DNA of 63,493 bases from DASSKP01 sp035695045 (GCA_035695045.1 DASSEX010000001.1:1-63493); one strand, 5' to 3'. Shown: positions 52,878 to 61,598, counted from the stretch's first letter. Program-made: numbers and translations. Notes: generated by a model from the sequence alone, not told the origin.

Positions 52878-54502
52878 TGAGCAGCGCAGCCGAGACCGGG
52901 GCCAAGCAGACCCTGCGTTACGTCGACGACCGGTTGGGGTCGGCGAACTTCTTGCGTCGCAGCATGAACAAGGTCTTTCCGGACCACTGGTCGTTCATGT
53001 TGGGCGAGATCGCGCTCTACTCGTTCGTCATCCTGCTGCTGACGGGCGTCTACCTGACGTTGTTCTTCCACGCCTCGAGCCGTGAGGTGGTCTACAACGG
53101 CTCGTACGGGCCGTTGCGCGGCGTTCCGATGACCGACGCCTACGCCTCGACGCTCCACCTGTCCTTCGACGTGCGCGGCGGGCTGCTGGTCCGCCAGATC
53201 CATCACTGGGCCGCGGTGCTGTTCGTGATGGCGATCGTCGTGCACATGTTCCGGGTGTTCTTCACCGGCGCGTTCCGCAAGCCCCGCACTCTCAACTGGC
53301 ACATCGGTGTCGGCCTGATGATCCTGGCCGTGCTCGAGGGCTTCGCCGGCTACTCACTGCCCGACGACCTGCTGTCCGGCACCGGCATCCGGATCGCCTA
53401 CTCGGTGATGGAGTCGATCCCGGTCGTCGGCACCTACCTCGCCTACTTCCTGTTCGGCGGCAACTACCCCGGCCAGGACTTCATCCCGCGGCTGTTCATC
53501 ATCCACGTGCTGCTCGTGCCGGGCATCCTGCTCGCGCTGATCAGCGCCCACATGATGATCCTGTGGCACCAGAAGCACACCGACTTCCCCGGCCCGGGCA
53601 AGACCGAGAACAACGTCGTGGGCACGCAGTTCTACCCGACGTTCATCATCAAGACCAACGGGTTCCTGTTCCTGGTCTTCGGTGTCTGCACCCTGCTCGC
53701 GACGTTCGCCCAGATCAACCCCGTCTGGCTGTACGGCCCGTACAACCCCTCACAGGTCTCCGCCGGATCCCAGCCCGACTGGTACATCTTCTTCCTCGAG
53801 GGCTCGCTGCGGATGTTCCCCAACCTCGAGAGCAACCTCTGGGGTCACACGATCAGCTGGAACATCCTGATCCCCGGCGTGATCCTGCCCGGCATCCTGT
53901 TCAACCTGATCGCGGTCTATCCGACCATCGAGGCCTGGATCACCCGCGACAAGGCGTACCACAACCTGCTGCAACGGCCACGGGACACTCCTGTCCGGAC
54001 CGCGCTCGGCGCAACGCTGATCACGTTCTGGGGAATCCTCTACATCGGCGGACAGAACGACGTCCTCGCCAACACGTTCCACTGGTCGCTGCAGGCGACG
54101 ACGCGCACCCTGCAGGTGCTGATCTTCGTCCTGCCGGCGCTCGCCTTCTACTTCACGAGACGCGTCTGCCTCGGGCTCCAGCACCACGACGAGGAGCTGC
54201 TGCACCACGGCATCGAGACGGGCATCATCCGCCGGCTGCCGTCCGGCGAGTACATCGAGGTGCACGAGCCGCTACCCGCGCAGCGCAGCGAGGTGCTCGC
54301 GATGCAGCTCGGCCACGACCTGCCGGACCACGCCGCCCTGTCGAACGGTCACGGCACCAACGGCACGAACGGGCAGGGCATCGCCCGCCCGGTCGGACCG
54401 CTGGCTCGTGCCCGTGCCTCGCTCGAGGGCTTCTTCTTCGAGCGGCGCGAGGCCAAGGCCGACAGCGAGGACGACGAGCCGAAGACGCTGACCAGGCCAT
54501 GA
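52877..54502 (+). CDS. qcrB: Menaquinol-cytochrome c reductase, cytochrome b subunit
   Basis: 541 residues, about nine membrane helices. The b-haem His pairs lie in the second and fourth helices (HHWAAVLFVMAIVVHMFRVFF is the first block), PDWY is the quinol-site motif, and a C-terminal cytosolic tail (about 430-541) has HDEELLHHGIETGII. Oxidises menaquinol and passes electrons to QcrC. It ends 12 bases before a terminator repeat. Confidence 0.96.
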   Translation: MSSAAETGAKQTLRYVDDRLGSANFLRRSMNKVFPDHWSFMLGEIALYSFVILLLTGVYLTLFFHASSREVVYNGSYGPLRGVPMTDAYASTLHLSFDVRGGLLVRQIHHWAAVLFVMAIVVHMFRVFFTGAFRKPRTLNWHIGVGLMILAVLEGFAGYSLPDDLLSGTGIRIAYSVMESIPVVGTYLAYFLFGGNYPGQDFIPRLFIIHVLLVPGILLALISAHMMILWHQKHTDFPGPGKTENNVVGTQFYPTFIIKTNGFLFLVFGVCTLLATFAQINPVWLYGPYNPSQVSAGSQPDWYIFFLEGSLRMFPNLESNLWGHTISWNILIPGVILPGILFNLIAVYPTIEAWITRDKAYHNLLQRPRDTPVRTALGATLITFWGILYIGGQNDVLANTFHWSLQATTRTLQVLIFVLPALAFYFTRRVCLGLQHHDEELLHHGIETGIIRRLPSGEYIEVHEPLPAQRSEVLAMQLGHDLPDHAALSNGHGTNGTNGQGIARPVGPLARARASLEGFFFERREAKADSEDDEPKTLTRP

Positions 54503-54514
54503 GCCGACAGACAC

Positions 54515-54577
54515 GTTGAGTGTGACGAACGACCCCCTATCTGACATCCGGATAGGGGGTTTTTCGTCGCACTCAAC
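54515..54577. repeat. Palindromic repeat element, copy 2 (terminator of the qcr operon)
   Basis: GTTGAGTGTGACG at one end and CGTCGCACTCAAC at the other, with a core ACCCCCTATC...GATAGGGGGTTTTT. The core stem and U-run make a good intrinsic terminator for qcrB. The outer arms match those at 46257-46318. Confidence 0.65.
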
Positions 54578-54587
54578 CGGACGGGTC

Positions 54588-55187
54588 GTGGGGTTCGACC
54601 TCGACATGACGCTCGTCGACACCCGGCCCGGCATCCGGCAGGCCCTCGTCGCCCTTGCCGAGGAGACCGGCCGCCCGATCGACGCCGACGCGATCGTCGC
54701 CGCCCTCGGCCCTCCCGTTGCCGACGCGCTCTCCCCGTGGTTCACGCCGGATGAGCTTCCCCAGGCGGTCACCCGCTTCAGGCAGCACATGGCCAAGGTC
54801 GGCGTCATGAACGTCGCGCCGCTGCCCGGAGCCGCGGCAGCGATCGGTGCGGCGCGAGCCGCGGGCTACGGCGTGCTGGTGGTGACGGCGAAGATCGAGC
54901 CGCTCGCGGTGGCGACGCTCGCCAACGCAGGCCTGTACGCCGACAAGGTCTTCGGCAACGTCTGGGCGGAGGGCAAGGCCGAGCCGCTGCGCTCGTGCAA
55001 GGCGGTCTGCTACGCCGGCGACCATCCCGGTGACATGTTCGCCGCAGCACGGGCGTCGGTGCCGTCGTACGGCGTGACCACTGGAGCATCAACTCGTGAG
55101 GAGCTCGTCGCGGCCGGGGCGACGCACGTCTCGACGTCTCTCGAGTCCTTCCCCGAATGGCTGCGCGCGCTTCCGCAGACGTCGTAG
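54588..55187 (+). CDS. HAD-superfamily phosphatase
   Basis: 199 residues. Motif I GFDLDMTLVDTRPGI (nucleophile Asp4, acid Asp6), motif II VVTAKIEP, motif III lysine near 125-135 (VWAEGKAEPLR) and motif IV CYAGDHPGDMFAA. Phosphoglycolate phosphatase-like, substrate unknown. GTG 54588 follows the terminator repeat by 10 bases; an upstream frame through the repeat is not credible. Convergent with the next gene. Confidence 0.8.
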   Translation: MGFDLDMTLVDTRPGIRQALVALAEETGRPIDADAIVAALGPPVADALSPWFTPDELPQAVTRFRQHMAKVGVMNVAPLPGAAAAIGAARAAGYGVLVVTAKIEPLAVATLANAGLYADKVFGNVWAEGKAEPLRSCKAVCYAGDHPGDMFAAARASVPSYGVTTGASTREELVAAGATHVSTSLESFPEWLRALPQTS

Positions 55188-55202
55188 CGACCCGGCAACG
55201 GA

Positions 55203-55418
55203 TCAGACGGCCCCGCCGATGGGGTGACGCGTGCGGACCTCCAGGCGCAGCTGTGCCAGGTCCTCGGCGCGGTCCACCTGAGGCTCTCCGCTCGCCGTGG
55301 CCACGAGGACGTAGGCATCGCCGAGGATCGACGCGACAGCGTCACCGGGGACGTCCGGGAACCCCGCGATCAGCCGTCGCAGTGCACTGGCCAGCTCTGG
55401 AAGGTCCGTCGCGTTCAT
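55203..55418 (-). CDS. Small three-helix-bundle dimerisation-type protein
   Basis: 71 residues, starting MNATDLPELASALRRLIAGF, then FPDVPGDAVASILGDAY and a helical LEVRTR end, which resembles the actinobacterial three-helix-bundle dimerisation family. Function unknown. AGGGGAC lies eight bases upstream of the ATG. Alone on the minus strand. Confidence 0.6.
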   Translation of the reverse strand: MNATDLPELASALRRLIAGFPDVPGDAVASILGDAYVLVATASGEPQVDRAEDLAQLRLEVRTRHPIGGAV

Positions 55419-55534
55419 GATCGTCCCCTGGGTGCTCTCGATGTCCGGTCTCCCTAGAGGGTCGGCACAAAGACGATCGCTCGCTAGATTCCAACGTCCG
55501 GTCAGGTTGGGACGAATGTCCCGAGTGGCGAAGC

Positions 55535-55562
55535 TTGCCGGTGGCGGATCAGGTGCTAGTCT
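55535..55562 (+). promoter_or_regulatory. Promoter of the cold-shock gene leader
   Basis: TTGCCG (55535-55540), 16-base spacer, TAGTCT (55557-55562). Predicted start near 55569 gives a 133-base leader before the ATG. Confidence 0.5.
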
Positions 55563-55598
55563 CGATCACGAAGGTCGCAGTTCTCGTTGTGCAGCATC

Positions 55599-55629
55599 GC
55601 CCGCGGGATCTACCGCGGGCGTTTTGTTT
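55599..55629 (+). terminator. Terminator-like hairpin in the cold-shock leader
   Basis: GCCCGCGG and CCGCGGGC pair perfectly with a six-base loop and are followed by GTTTTGTTTC. Transcription from 55569 could stop here, giving a short RNA of about 60 bases, before the cspA start at 55702. Confidence 0.6.
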
Positions 55630-55701
55630 CTCCCCCTGAGAGACACCGCGGCGGCCGAGTCCCACACACAGTGGGGCGCACGAGCCAGCGGAAGGAAACT
55701 C

Positions 55702-55905
55702 ATGGCTCAGGGCACCGTCAAGTGGTTCAACGAGACAAAGGGCTTCGGCTTCATCGCGCCGGAGGACGGCTCGGCGGACGTGTTCGTCCACTACAGCGCC
55801 ATCAGCGGCAACGGGTTCAAGACCCTCGCCGACGGCCAGAAGGTGGAGTACAACGTCACGACAGGCCAGAAGGGCCTGCAGGCGAGCGACGTTCGCGCGA
55901 TCTGA
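55702..55905 (+). CDS. cspA: Cold-shock protein
   Basis: 67 residues, OB-fold RNA/DNA chaperone with RNP1 KGFGFI and RNP2 VFVHYSAI; starts AQGTVKWFNETKGFGF after Met. Complete CSD length. GGAAGGAAAC precedes the ATG. Binds single-stranded RNA and antagonises structure. The long leader with a terminator-like hairpin suggests control by conditional termination. A strong terminator follows. Confidence 0.95.
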   Translation: MAQGTVKWFNETKGFGFIAPEDGSADVFVHYSAISGNGFKTLADGQKVEYNVTTGQKGLQASDVRAI

Positions 55906-55918
55906 CCTGCTTGTTCCA

Positions 55919-55952
55919 CGAAGGCCCCCGCCCGCAAGGGTGGGGGCCTTCG
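55919..55952. terminator. Terminator after cspA
   Basis: CGAAGGCCCCCGCCC and GGGTGGGGGCCTTCG form a 15-pair stem with a four-base loop (GCAA). Convergent genes meet here, so it can act both ways. Confidence 0.75.
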
Positions 55953-55958
55953 TCGTTG

Positions 55959-57293
55959 TCAGGCGTCGTCGAGCGGGAGCATCGGCTCCGGGGTCCGCGT
56001 GACCTTGTACGACGCCCAGCGCAGCTCCCGCACGCCTCCTGACGGATCGCGGAGCACCCGAAGGATCTCGCCCACTTCCCCGGCGTTTCCGGTGCGCCAG
56101 CGGTCGTCACCCAGCGACTCGAACGTCGACGGCTCCGCCCAGTCCGGCGCAGCACGGCGCCGGGCCTCCAGCCGGCCGTCACGCCAGCGGAAGACGAACT
56201 CCTCGCCCTCGAGCCACCAGCTCCCGACGAGCTCCGCCGCGTCGGCAGGCGGCGGAGCCGGCGGCGTCCAGGCGGGCGGCATCGCCGGCTCGTCGTCCAG
56301 GACTGCCTCGATCAGCTGGGCCGCGAGGTCGGGCGTGTCCGCCCCTACGCCGGTGTTCGTGAAGACGACGGCGCCGAGCTTGTCCGGCCGGGAGACGAAC
56401 ATCGCCGCGAGGAACCCCGGCATCGCGCCGGCATGACCGACCAGCAACCGGTCACCGCGGCGCAACAGCATCAGGCCGAGGCCGAAGCCGAGGCTCCAGC
56501 GCAGCGGGTCGGCCATGACGGCGAGCGTCGCCATCTCCTCGACGGTCTCCGTCGCCAGCGCCGCATCGTCGGGCTGCGCCAGCGCGGCCGCGAACCGCGC
56601 GAGGTCCTCGACGGTCGACCACATCTGCATCGCCGGCGCGACCGCTCGCGTGTCGATCGGTTGCTCGGCGACGGCGACATCCGTGTGCGGATGCACGAAG
56701 AAACCCGTGGCGGCGTCCTCCCCGGGCGATGTCGTCGTGTGCTCCATCGACAGCGGCCCGAACAACCGGGTGGTCAGCAGCTCCGCCCACGGCTGCCTGG
56801 TGACCCGTTCGGCAGCGAGCCCGAGCAGTGCGTACGCGAGGTTGGAGTAGTGGAACCGCCGACCGGCCGGCAGTACCCACTCGACGTCCGCCAAGGAGGC
56901 CGCCAGCCCGGCGGCGTCCGGCGGATCGCCGTTGACCCACACCTCGCCCAGTGGCTCACGCTGGATGCCGCTGAGATGGCTCAGCGCCTGCCGGACTGTC
57001 ACTCCCGACCGGCCGTCGAGCTCGACGACGTACGACGACAACGGCGCGTCGAGCTCGAGCTTTCCTTCGTCCCGCAGCCCCATGACCAGGGCGGCGGTGA
57101 AGGTCTTGCTGATCGACCCGATGCGATAGCTGTGTCCTGTCGTCGCCCGCGTGCCCTTCAGGTCGACGACGCCAACGGCGTCCGACCAGAGCACGCGACC
57201 GTCACGCACCACCGCAGCCGCCACGCTGGGCGCGCGCCAGCGAGCCTGGTGCTCGCGCACCAGCCGCTCGAGCCGCGTGGTCACGCTGCCCAC
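55959..57293 (-). CDS. Beta-lactamase-fold serine hydrolase
   Basis: 444 residues. The catalytic SxxK is S60-I-S-K63 in YRIGSISKTFTAALV, then HYSN (Y149-S150-N151) and HAGAMPGF near 330 for the third motif. C-terminal about 100 residues form a lipocalin-like beta domain (VGSWWLEGEEFVFRW). This fits class C-like esterases or D-aminopeptidases, not a typical beta-lactamase; no signal peptide is seen. GTG 57293 is used because GGGGAG lies nine bases upstream, with a second GTG nine bases later as alternative. It follows ctaF in the same direction. Confidence 0.75.
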   Translation of the reverse strand: MGSVTTRLERLVREHQARWRAPSVAAAVVRDGRVLWSDAVGVVDLKGTRATTGHSYRIGSISKTFTAALVMGLRDEGKLELDAPLSSYVVELDGRSGVTVRQALSHLSGIQREPLGEVWVNGDPPDAAGLAASLADVEWVLPAGRRFHYSNLAYALLGLAAERVTRQPWAELLTTRLFGPLSMEHTTTSPGEDAATGFFVHPHTDVAVAEQPIDTRAVAPAMQMWSTVEDLARFAAALAQPDDAALATETVEEMATLAVMADPLRWSLGFGLGLMLLRRGDRLLVGHAGAMPGFLAAMFVSRPDKLGAVVFTNTGVGADTPDLAAQLIEAVLDDEPAMPPAWTPPAPPPADAAELVGSWWLEGEEFVFRWRDGRLEARRRAAPDWAEPSTFESLGDDRWRTGNAGEVGEILRVLRDPSGGVRELRWASYKVTRTPEPMLPLDDA

Positions 57294-57318
57294 GCCGGCT
57301 CGCTCCCCGACGACGCCG

Positions 57319-57711
57319 TCAGTGCGCGGTGTCGGCGTAGTACTCGAACACCATCGAGCCGACCGCCGGGATCGCGAACGCCGCGCCCATGAAGAACAGC
57401 CACCAGCCGAAGACCAGACCGAGGAAGCAGGTCGCAGCGGCGAGACCGCACCACAGCGGAGCCCAGCTGTACGGCGAGAAGAACCCGAGCTCGCCGGCAC
57501 CGTCGCTGATGTCCGCGTCGTCGAGGTCCTCGGGGCGTGGCTCGATGCGGCGCGCGGTGAACAGCAGGTAGAAACCGGTCAGCGTGCCGAGACAGGCGCC
57601 GAGCGCCAGCGCTGTCGTGCCCGTCGGGTCGTGCGACGTGAACCAGTAGACGACGTCCGCCGCGGCCAGGAAGACCGCGATGAACGCGAAGAGATAACCC
57701 TCGACCTTCAT
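57319..57711 (-). CDS. ctaF: Cytochrome c oxidase subunit IV (actinobacterial)
   Basis: 130 residues, about four membrane helices: YLFAFIAVFLAAADVVYWF, ALGACLGTLTGFYLLF, WAPLWCGLAAATCFLGLVF and FFMGAAFAIPAVGSMVF. Small subunit of actinobacterial aa3 oxidase with unknown catalytic role. ATG 24 bases after the ctaD stop; it is the last oxidase gene of the ctaC-ctaD-ctaF operon. Confidence 0.92.
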   Translation of the reverse strand: MKVEGYLFAFIAVFLAAADVVYWFTSHDPTGTTALALGACLGTLTGFYLLFTARRIEPRPEDLDDADISDGAGELGFFSPYSWAPLWCGLAAATCFLGLVFGWWLFFMGAAFAIPAVGSMVFEYYADTAH

Positions 57712-57735
57712 GTGCTGCGTCCTCGCATCGTCGCG

Positions 57736-59415
57736 CTAGTTGAGCTCGGGTGTCGCGTGATAGTCGACCAGGCCCGCGACGTGCGGGTAGTGCAGGTCGA
57801 ACGCCGGCCGCTCGGACCGGATCCGCGGGATCGACACGAAGTTGTGCCGCGGCGGCGGGCAGGACGTCGCCCACTCGAGAGAGTTGCCGTAGCCCCAGGG
57901 GTCGTCGCCGAGCACGCGCTCGTTCTTGCCGACCCACGACCGCCAGACGTTCCACATGAACGGCAGCATCGACAGCCCGAGCACGTAGGCACCGATCGTC
58001 GACACGGTGTTGAGGGTGGTGAAGCCCTCGTTGGGGCCGTAGTCGGCGTAACGGCGGACCATGCCCTCGACACCCAGCCAGTGCTGTACGAGGAACGTCA
58101 TGTGGAAGCCGATCAGCAGGGTCCAGAAGTGGATCTTGCCGAGCGTCTCGTTGAGCATGGTGCCGGTCATCTTCGGCCACCAGAAGTAGAAGCCGGAGAA
58201 CATCGCGAAGACGACGGTGCCGAACAGCACGTAGTGGAAGTGCGCCACCACGAAGTAGGTGTCAGTGACGTGGAAGTCGATCGGCGGCGACGCCAGCATG
58301 ACGCCGGTCAGACCACCCAGGAGGAACGTGATGAGGAAGCCGATGGCGAACAGCATCGCCGTGTCGAACGTGATCGCCCCCCGCCACATCGTGCCGATCC
58401 AGTTGAAGAACTTCACACCGGTGGGCACCGCGATCAGATAGGTCAGCAGCGAGAAGAACGGCAGCAGCACCGCGCCGGTCGAGAACATGTGGTGCGCCCA
58501 CACGGTGATCGACAGCGCCGCGATCGAGATCGTCGCGAAGACCAGACCCTTGTAGCCGAAGACGGGCTTGCGGCTGAAGACAGGGATGACTTCCGTGATG
58601 ATGCCGAAGAACGGCAGGGCGACGATGTAGACCTCGGGATGGCCGAAGAACCAGAACAGGTGTTGCCAGAGGATGGCACCACCGTTGGCCGGGTCGAAGA
58701 TGTGCGCGCCGAACTTACGGTCCGCCTCGAGGCCGAGCAGCGCCGCAGCCAGCACGGGGAAGGCCACCAGCACGAGGATCGACGTCACCAGGATGTTCCA
58801 GGTGAAGATCGGCATCCGGAACATCGTCATGCCGGGCGCACGCATGCACAGGATCGTCGTGATGAAGTTGACGCCACCGAGGATCGTGCCGAAGCCGGAG
58901 AGCGTCAGTCCGACGATCCAGAGGTCGGAGCCGACACCGGGTGAATGCGTCGCGTCGGTGAGCGGTGAGTAGGCGTACCAGCCGAAGGAGGCCGCGCCGC
59001 CCGGCGTGAGGAAGCCGGACATCACGATGAGCGAGCCGAACAGGAAGAACCAGTAGCTCAGCATGTTGAGCCGCGGGAACGCCACGTCCGGCGAGCCGAT
59101 CTGCAGGGGCATGATCACGTTGGCGAAGCCGACGAACAGCGGCGTCGCGAACATCAGCAGCATCAGCGTGCCGTGCATCGTGAACAGCTGGTTGTACTGC
59201 TCGTTGCTCATGATCTGCAGGCCCGGCCGGGCCAGCTCGGTGCGCATCAGCTCGGCCATGAGGCCCGCGATCAGGAAGAACGCGAACGAGGTGATGAGGT
59301 AGAGGTGACCGATCACCTTGTGGTCGGTGGTGGTCATGTATCGGACGATGCGGCTGCCCGGCTGCACGGCGACCCGGCGCGGACGCACGCGTCGCGTGGG
59401 TTCGACGACCGTCAC
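57736..59415 (-). CDS. ctaD: Cytochrome c oxidase subunit I
   Basis: 559 residues, twelve helices. The heme a and binuclear haem a3/CuB centre ligands are visible as FTMHGTLMLLMF (heme a His), WFFGHPEVYIVALP (CuB His and the Tyr), WAHHMFSTG (CuB His pair) and VVAHFHYVLFGTVVFAM (heme His). It reduces oxygen to water and pumps protons. GTG overlaps the ctaC stop by four bases. Confidence 0.97.
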   Translation of the reverse strand: MTVVEPTRRVRPRRVAVQPGSRIVRYMTTTDHKVIGHLYLITSFAFFLIAGLMAELMRTELARPGLQIMSNEQYNQLFTMHGTLMLLMFATPLFVGFANVIMPLQIGSPDVAFPRLNMLSYWFFLFGSLIVMSGFLTPGGAASFGWYAYSPLTDATHSPGVGSDLWIVGLTLSGFGTILGGVNFITTILCMRAPGMTMFRMPIFTWNILVTSILVLVAFPVLAAALLGLEADRKFGAHIFDPANGGAILWQHLFWFFGHPEVYIVALPFFGIITEVIPVFSRKPVFGYKGLVFATISIAALSITVWAHHMFSTGAVLLPFFSLLTYLIAVPTGVKFFNWIGTMWRGAITFDTAMLFAIGFLITFLLGGLTGVMLASPPIDFHVTDTYFVVAHFHYVLFGTVVFAMFSGFYFWWPKMTGTMLNETLGKIHFWTLLIGFHMTFLVQHWLGVEGMVRRYADYGPNEGFTTLNTVSTIGAYVLGLSMLPFMWNVWRSWVGKNERVLGDDPWGYGNSLEWATSCPPPRHNFVSIPRIRSERPAFDLHYPHVAGLVDYHATPELN

Positions 59416-60245
59416 TGGTGGCTCCTCTGGGTCTCGCCGACGACGTCCTTGCCGTACTGCGTGCCGTCGTACGTCGAGTACATCGGGTCGGTTCCGTTCG
59501 ACGCCTTCTGCTTGGCGCTGGCAAGCCAGCTCTCATAGTCGCTCTGGCTCACGACCTTGAGCGTGAACAGCATGCGGTCGTGGTCCACACCGCACAGCTC
59601 GGTGCACTTGCCGGCGAAGGTCCCCTTCGTCGTCAGATGCACGGCGAAGCTGTTGGGGTGGCCCGGGACGACGTCCCGCTTGAACAGGAACGGGACGACC
59701 CAGAACGAGTGGATCACGTCCGGGGACGACTCGTCGAAGCGGATCGTCTTGTTGACCGGGAGCACGAGCGTCGGCGTCTCGCCCGGCCGGCCCGTCACGG
59801 CGAGGTTGTCGTTGGGGTAGATGAACTGCCACGACCACTGGAATCCGACGACACCCACGCGCATGTCCGGGTGCGAGAGGTACTTGTCCTCGTCGTTCTC
59901 CCGGATCGCGGTGAAGTAGAACAGCACCGCGACGAGGATCACCGGCACGACGGTGTAGAGCACCTCGATCGGGAGGTTGTAGCGCACCTGGCGAGGCAGG
60001 TCGTCCGGCGAGCGGCGGCGGTGCAGGATCGAGCTGGCGAGGATCAGGCCGATCACGAAGATGCCGACGCAGCCGGCTGTGATCATGGCGCCCTGCCACA
60101 CGCCCATCGTCTGCGTGCCTTGGGTCGTGATCGGCTTGGGCCAGCCTCCACGCACCCATTTGCCGTCACAACCGGTGGCAAGGATCGCAATGCTGGCAAG
60201 CGCAAGAACGCGGGTCACTGCGCGTCGTCGAGGTCCGGCGGGCAC
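59412..60245 (-). CDS. ctaC: Cytochrome c oxidase subunit II
   Basis: 277 residues, a lipoprotein: signal sequence with lipobox ATGC at C26, one or two helices (about 47-110), then a CuA domain with GKCTELCGVDHDRM (Cys about 213 and 217, His about 221, Met about 224). Accepts electrons from QcrC. GTG 60245 is set by TAGGGT seven bases upstream. Followed by ctaD and ctaF. Confidence 0.95.
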   Translation of the reverse strand: MPAGPRRRAVTRVLALASIAILATGCDGKWVRGGWPKPITTQGTQTMGVWQGAMITAGCVGIFVIGLILASSILHRRRSPDDLPRQVRYNLPIEVLYTVVPVILVAVLFYFTAIRENDEDKYLSHPDMRVGVVGFQWSWQFIYPNDNLAVTGRPGETPTLVLPVNKTIRFDESSPDVIHSFWVVPFLFKRDVVPGHPNSFAVHLTTKGTFAGKCTELCGVDHDRMLFTLKVVSQSDYESWLASAKQKASNGTDPMYSTYDGTQYGKDVVGETQRSHQ

Positions 60246-60258
60246 GGCGGCAACCCTA
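60246..60258 (-). promoter_or_regulatory. Leaderless promoter of ctaC-ctaD-ctaF
   Basis: TAGGGT (60258-60253 on the minus strand), seven bases, then GTG. Confidence 0.55.
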
Positions 60259-60316
60259 ACGCAGCGTGCATGCCGGACCGGGAGCGAGGTCCCGCTCCGT
60301 GGACCGGCGTGTCCGG

Positions 60317-61288
60317 TCAGCGTGTGCCCGTCAGGTGCGGCGCGATCTCGGCGACCGCTTCGTCCCCGTACGCCGTCCGGATCCGCTCGAGATCCCGCGC
60401 CGGATCGACGGCGTACTCCTGGGTACCGACCGTCTCCAGACACAAGGTCGCGAGCAGGCTGCCGACCTGGGCGGCGCGCAGCCAGGACAGACCCCATGCG
60501 CGGCCGGAGAGGAACCCGGCGCGGAACGCGTCACCGACTCCGGTCGGGTCGGCGGTCTCCTCGGCCGGCACCACCGGGACCTCGATCGCGGGCTCCCCCA
60601 CCCGGTCGATCCTCGTGCCGTCCTTGCCGTGCGTCGTGACGCGCGCGCCGACGCGTGTCAGCAGCTCCTCGGCGCTCCAGCCGGTCTTGTGCTCGGTCAG
60701 CGCCGCCTCGTAGGCGTTGGTCAGCAGCAGGTCGGCGCCGTCGACGAGCGTGCGGATCTGCTCGGGCTCCAGCGACGACAGCTGCTGCGACGGGTCCGCC
60801 ACGAAGGGAATGGCGCGTTCGCGGCACTCGAGCGTGTGCCGAACCATCGCCTCCGGGTCGTTGGGGCTGACGACGACGAGATCGAGCGGCCCGAGCGAGC
60901 CGAGCTCGATCTCCCGCGCCTCGCTCATGGCGCCGGGGTAGAAGGACGCGATCTGGTTGAGGTCGCTGTCCGTCGTGCACACGAAGCGGGCGGTGTGCTT
61001 GAGCTCAGACTGCCGCACGCCGCTGGTGTCGACGCCATGGCGCTCGAGCCAGGCGCGGTAGTCGGCGAAGTCGGCACCGACCGCGCCGACGAGCAGCGGG
61101 CGATGACCGAGCAGCCCCATGCCGTAGCCGATGTTCGCCGCCACGCCGCCACGGCGTACCTCGAGGTCGGTGACCAGGAAGGACACCGACAGGTGCGCGA
61201 GCTGGTCGGGCAGCAACTGTTCGGCGAAGCGGCCGGGAAAGGCCATGAGGTGGTCGGTGGCGATGGACCCGGTGACAGCGATACGCAC
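60317..61288 (-). CDS. adoK: Adenosine kinase (PfkB family, AdoK-type)
   Basis: Phosphorylates adenosine to AMP. 323 residues: AVTGSIATDHLMAFPGRF near the N terminus, FYPGAMSEA, ADPSQQLSSL and the anion-hole/catalytic base DPTGVGDAFRAGFLSGR. The whole sequence closely recalls the M. tuberculosis AdoK (Rv2202c). GTG start, with TAGCGT six bases upstream. The gene is divergent from the 54-residue ORF and lies before ctaC in the same order as in mycobacteria. Confidence 0.9.
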   Translation of the reverse strand: MRIAVTGSIATDHLMAFPGRFAEQLLPDQLAHLSVSFLVTDLEVRRGGVAANIGYGMGLLGHRPLLVGAVGADFADYRAWLERHGVDTSGVRQSELKHTARFVCTTDSDLNQIASFYPGAMSEAREIELGSLGPLDLVVVSPNDPEAMVRHTLECRERAIPFVADPSQQLSSLEPEQIRTLVDGADLLLTNAYEAALTEHKTGWSAEELLTRVGARVTTHGKDGTRIDRVGEPAIEVPVVPAEETADPTGVGDAFRAGFLSGRAWGLSWLRAAQVGSLLATLCLETVGTQEYAVDPARDLERIRTAYGDEAVAEIAPHLTGTR

Positions 61289-61300
61289 GCGGGCACGCTA
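61289..61300 (-). promoter_or_regulatory. Leaderless promoter of adoK
   Basis: TAGCGT (61300-61295 on the minus strand), six bases, then GTG. Confidence 0.5.
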
Positions 61301-61335
61301 GCGAACCGGTCGCGAAGTTACCGCCTGGTAAGACT

Positions 61336-61369
61336 TTGCTACCCGTGAGTAGCCCAATAGCGTCACGCC
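61336..61369 (+). promoter_or_regulatory. Leaderless promoter of the 54-residue ORF
   Basis: TTGCTA (61336-61341), 16-base spacer, TAGCGT (61358-61363), six bases, ATG. The best-defined two-part promoter of the leaderless set. Confidence 0.55.
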
Positions 61370-61534
61370 ATGCCCACGGACCTGCTCGCCGAGCTCATCG
61401 CCGACGCCCAGCTCATCGTGCTGCCGCAGCCGCGGATGGTCGAGCTGCCCAGCGCTCGCGTCCCCGTGGACGAGATCGTGATCCCGGAGGCGACCGCCAC
61501 GCTCGTGGACGGCTACGCCGACTACGGCGCCTAG
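61370..61534 (+). CDS. 54-residue protein of unknown function
   Basis: Reading: MPTDLLAELIADAQLIVLPQ, then RMVELPSARVPVDEIVIPEA, TATLVDGYADYGA. Acidic, no signal peptide, one amphipathic first helix, no Cys. No family recognised. It is open end to end, has a clear two-part promoter with the ATG as likely 5' end, and lies alone between divergent adoK and the sialidase-fold gene. Codon third positions are G/C as in its neighbours. The coding call rests on the promoter. Confidence 0.5.
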   Translation: MPTDLLAELIADAQLIVLPQPRMVELPSARVPVDEIVIPEATATLVDGYADYGA

Positions 61535-61583
61535 CCGCCCAGGCAGCGCGCGCTGCGACGGGCCGTCGAGCCCGTCGCGATTG

Positions 61584-61598
61584 TCCGGTTTGACCGGA
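61584..61598 (+). promoter_or_regulatory. Inverted repeat upstream of the sialidase-fold gene
   Basis: TCCGGT-TTG-ACCGGA, a perfect 6-3-6 repeat 79 bases upstream of the ATG. It may be an operator; the region 61535-61676 holds no other gene. Confidence 0.35.

Noticed and set aside
54516..54587. N-terminal extension of the HAD phosphatase from TTG 54516
   Set aside because: The extra codons run through the palindromic terminator and match no HAD N terminus; GTG 54588 begins exactly before motif I.
55588..55638. 16-codon leader peptide (GTG...TGA) in the cspA leader
   Set aside because: No ribosome site and no repeated regulatory codons. The hairpin with a U-run explains the region better.
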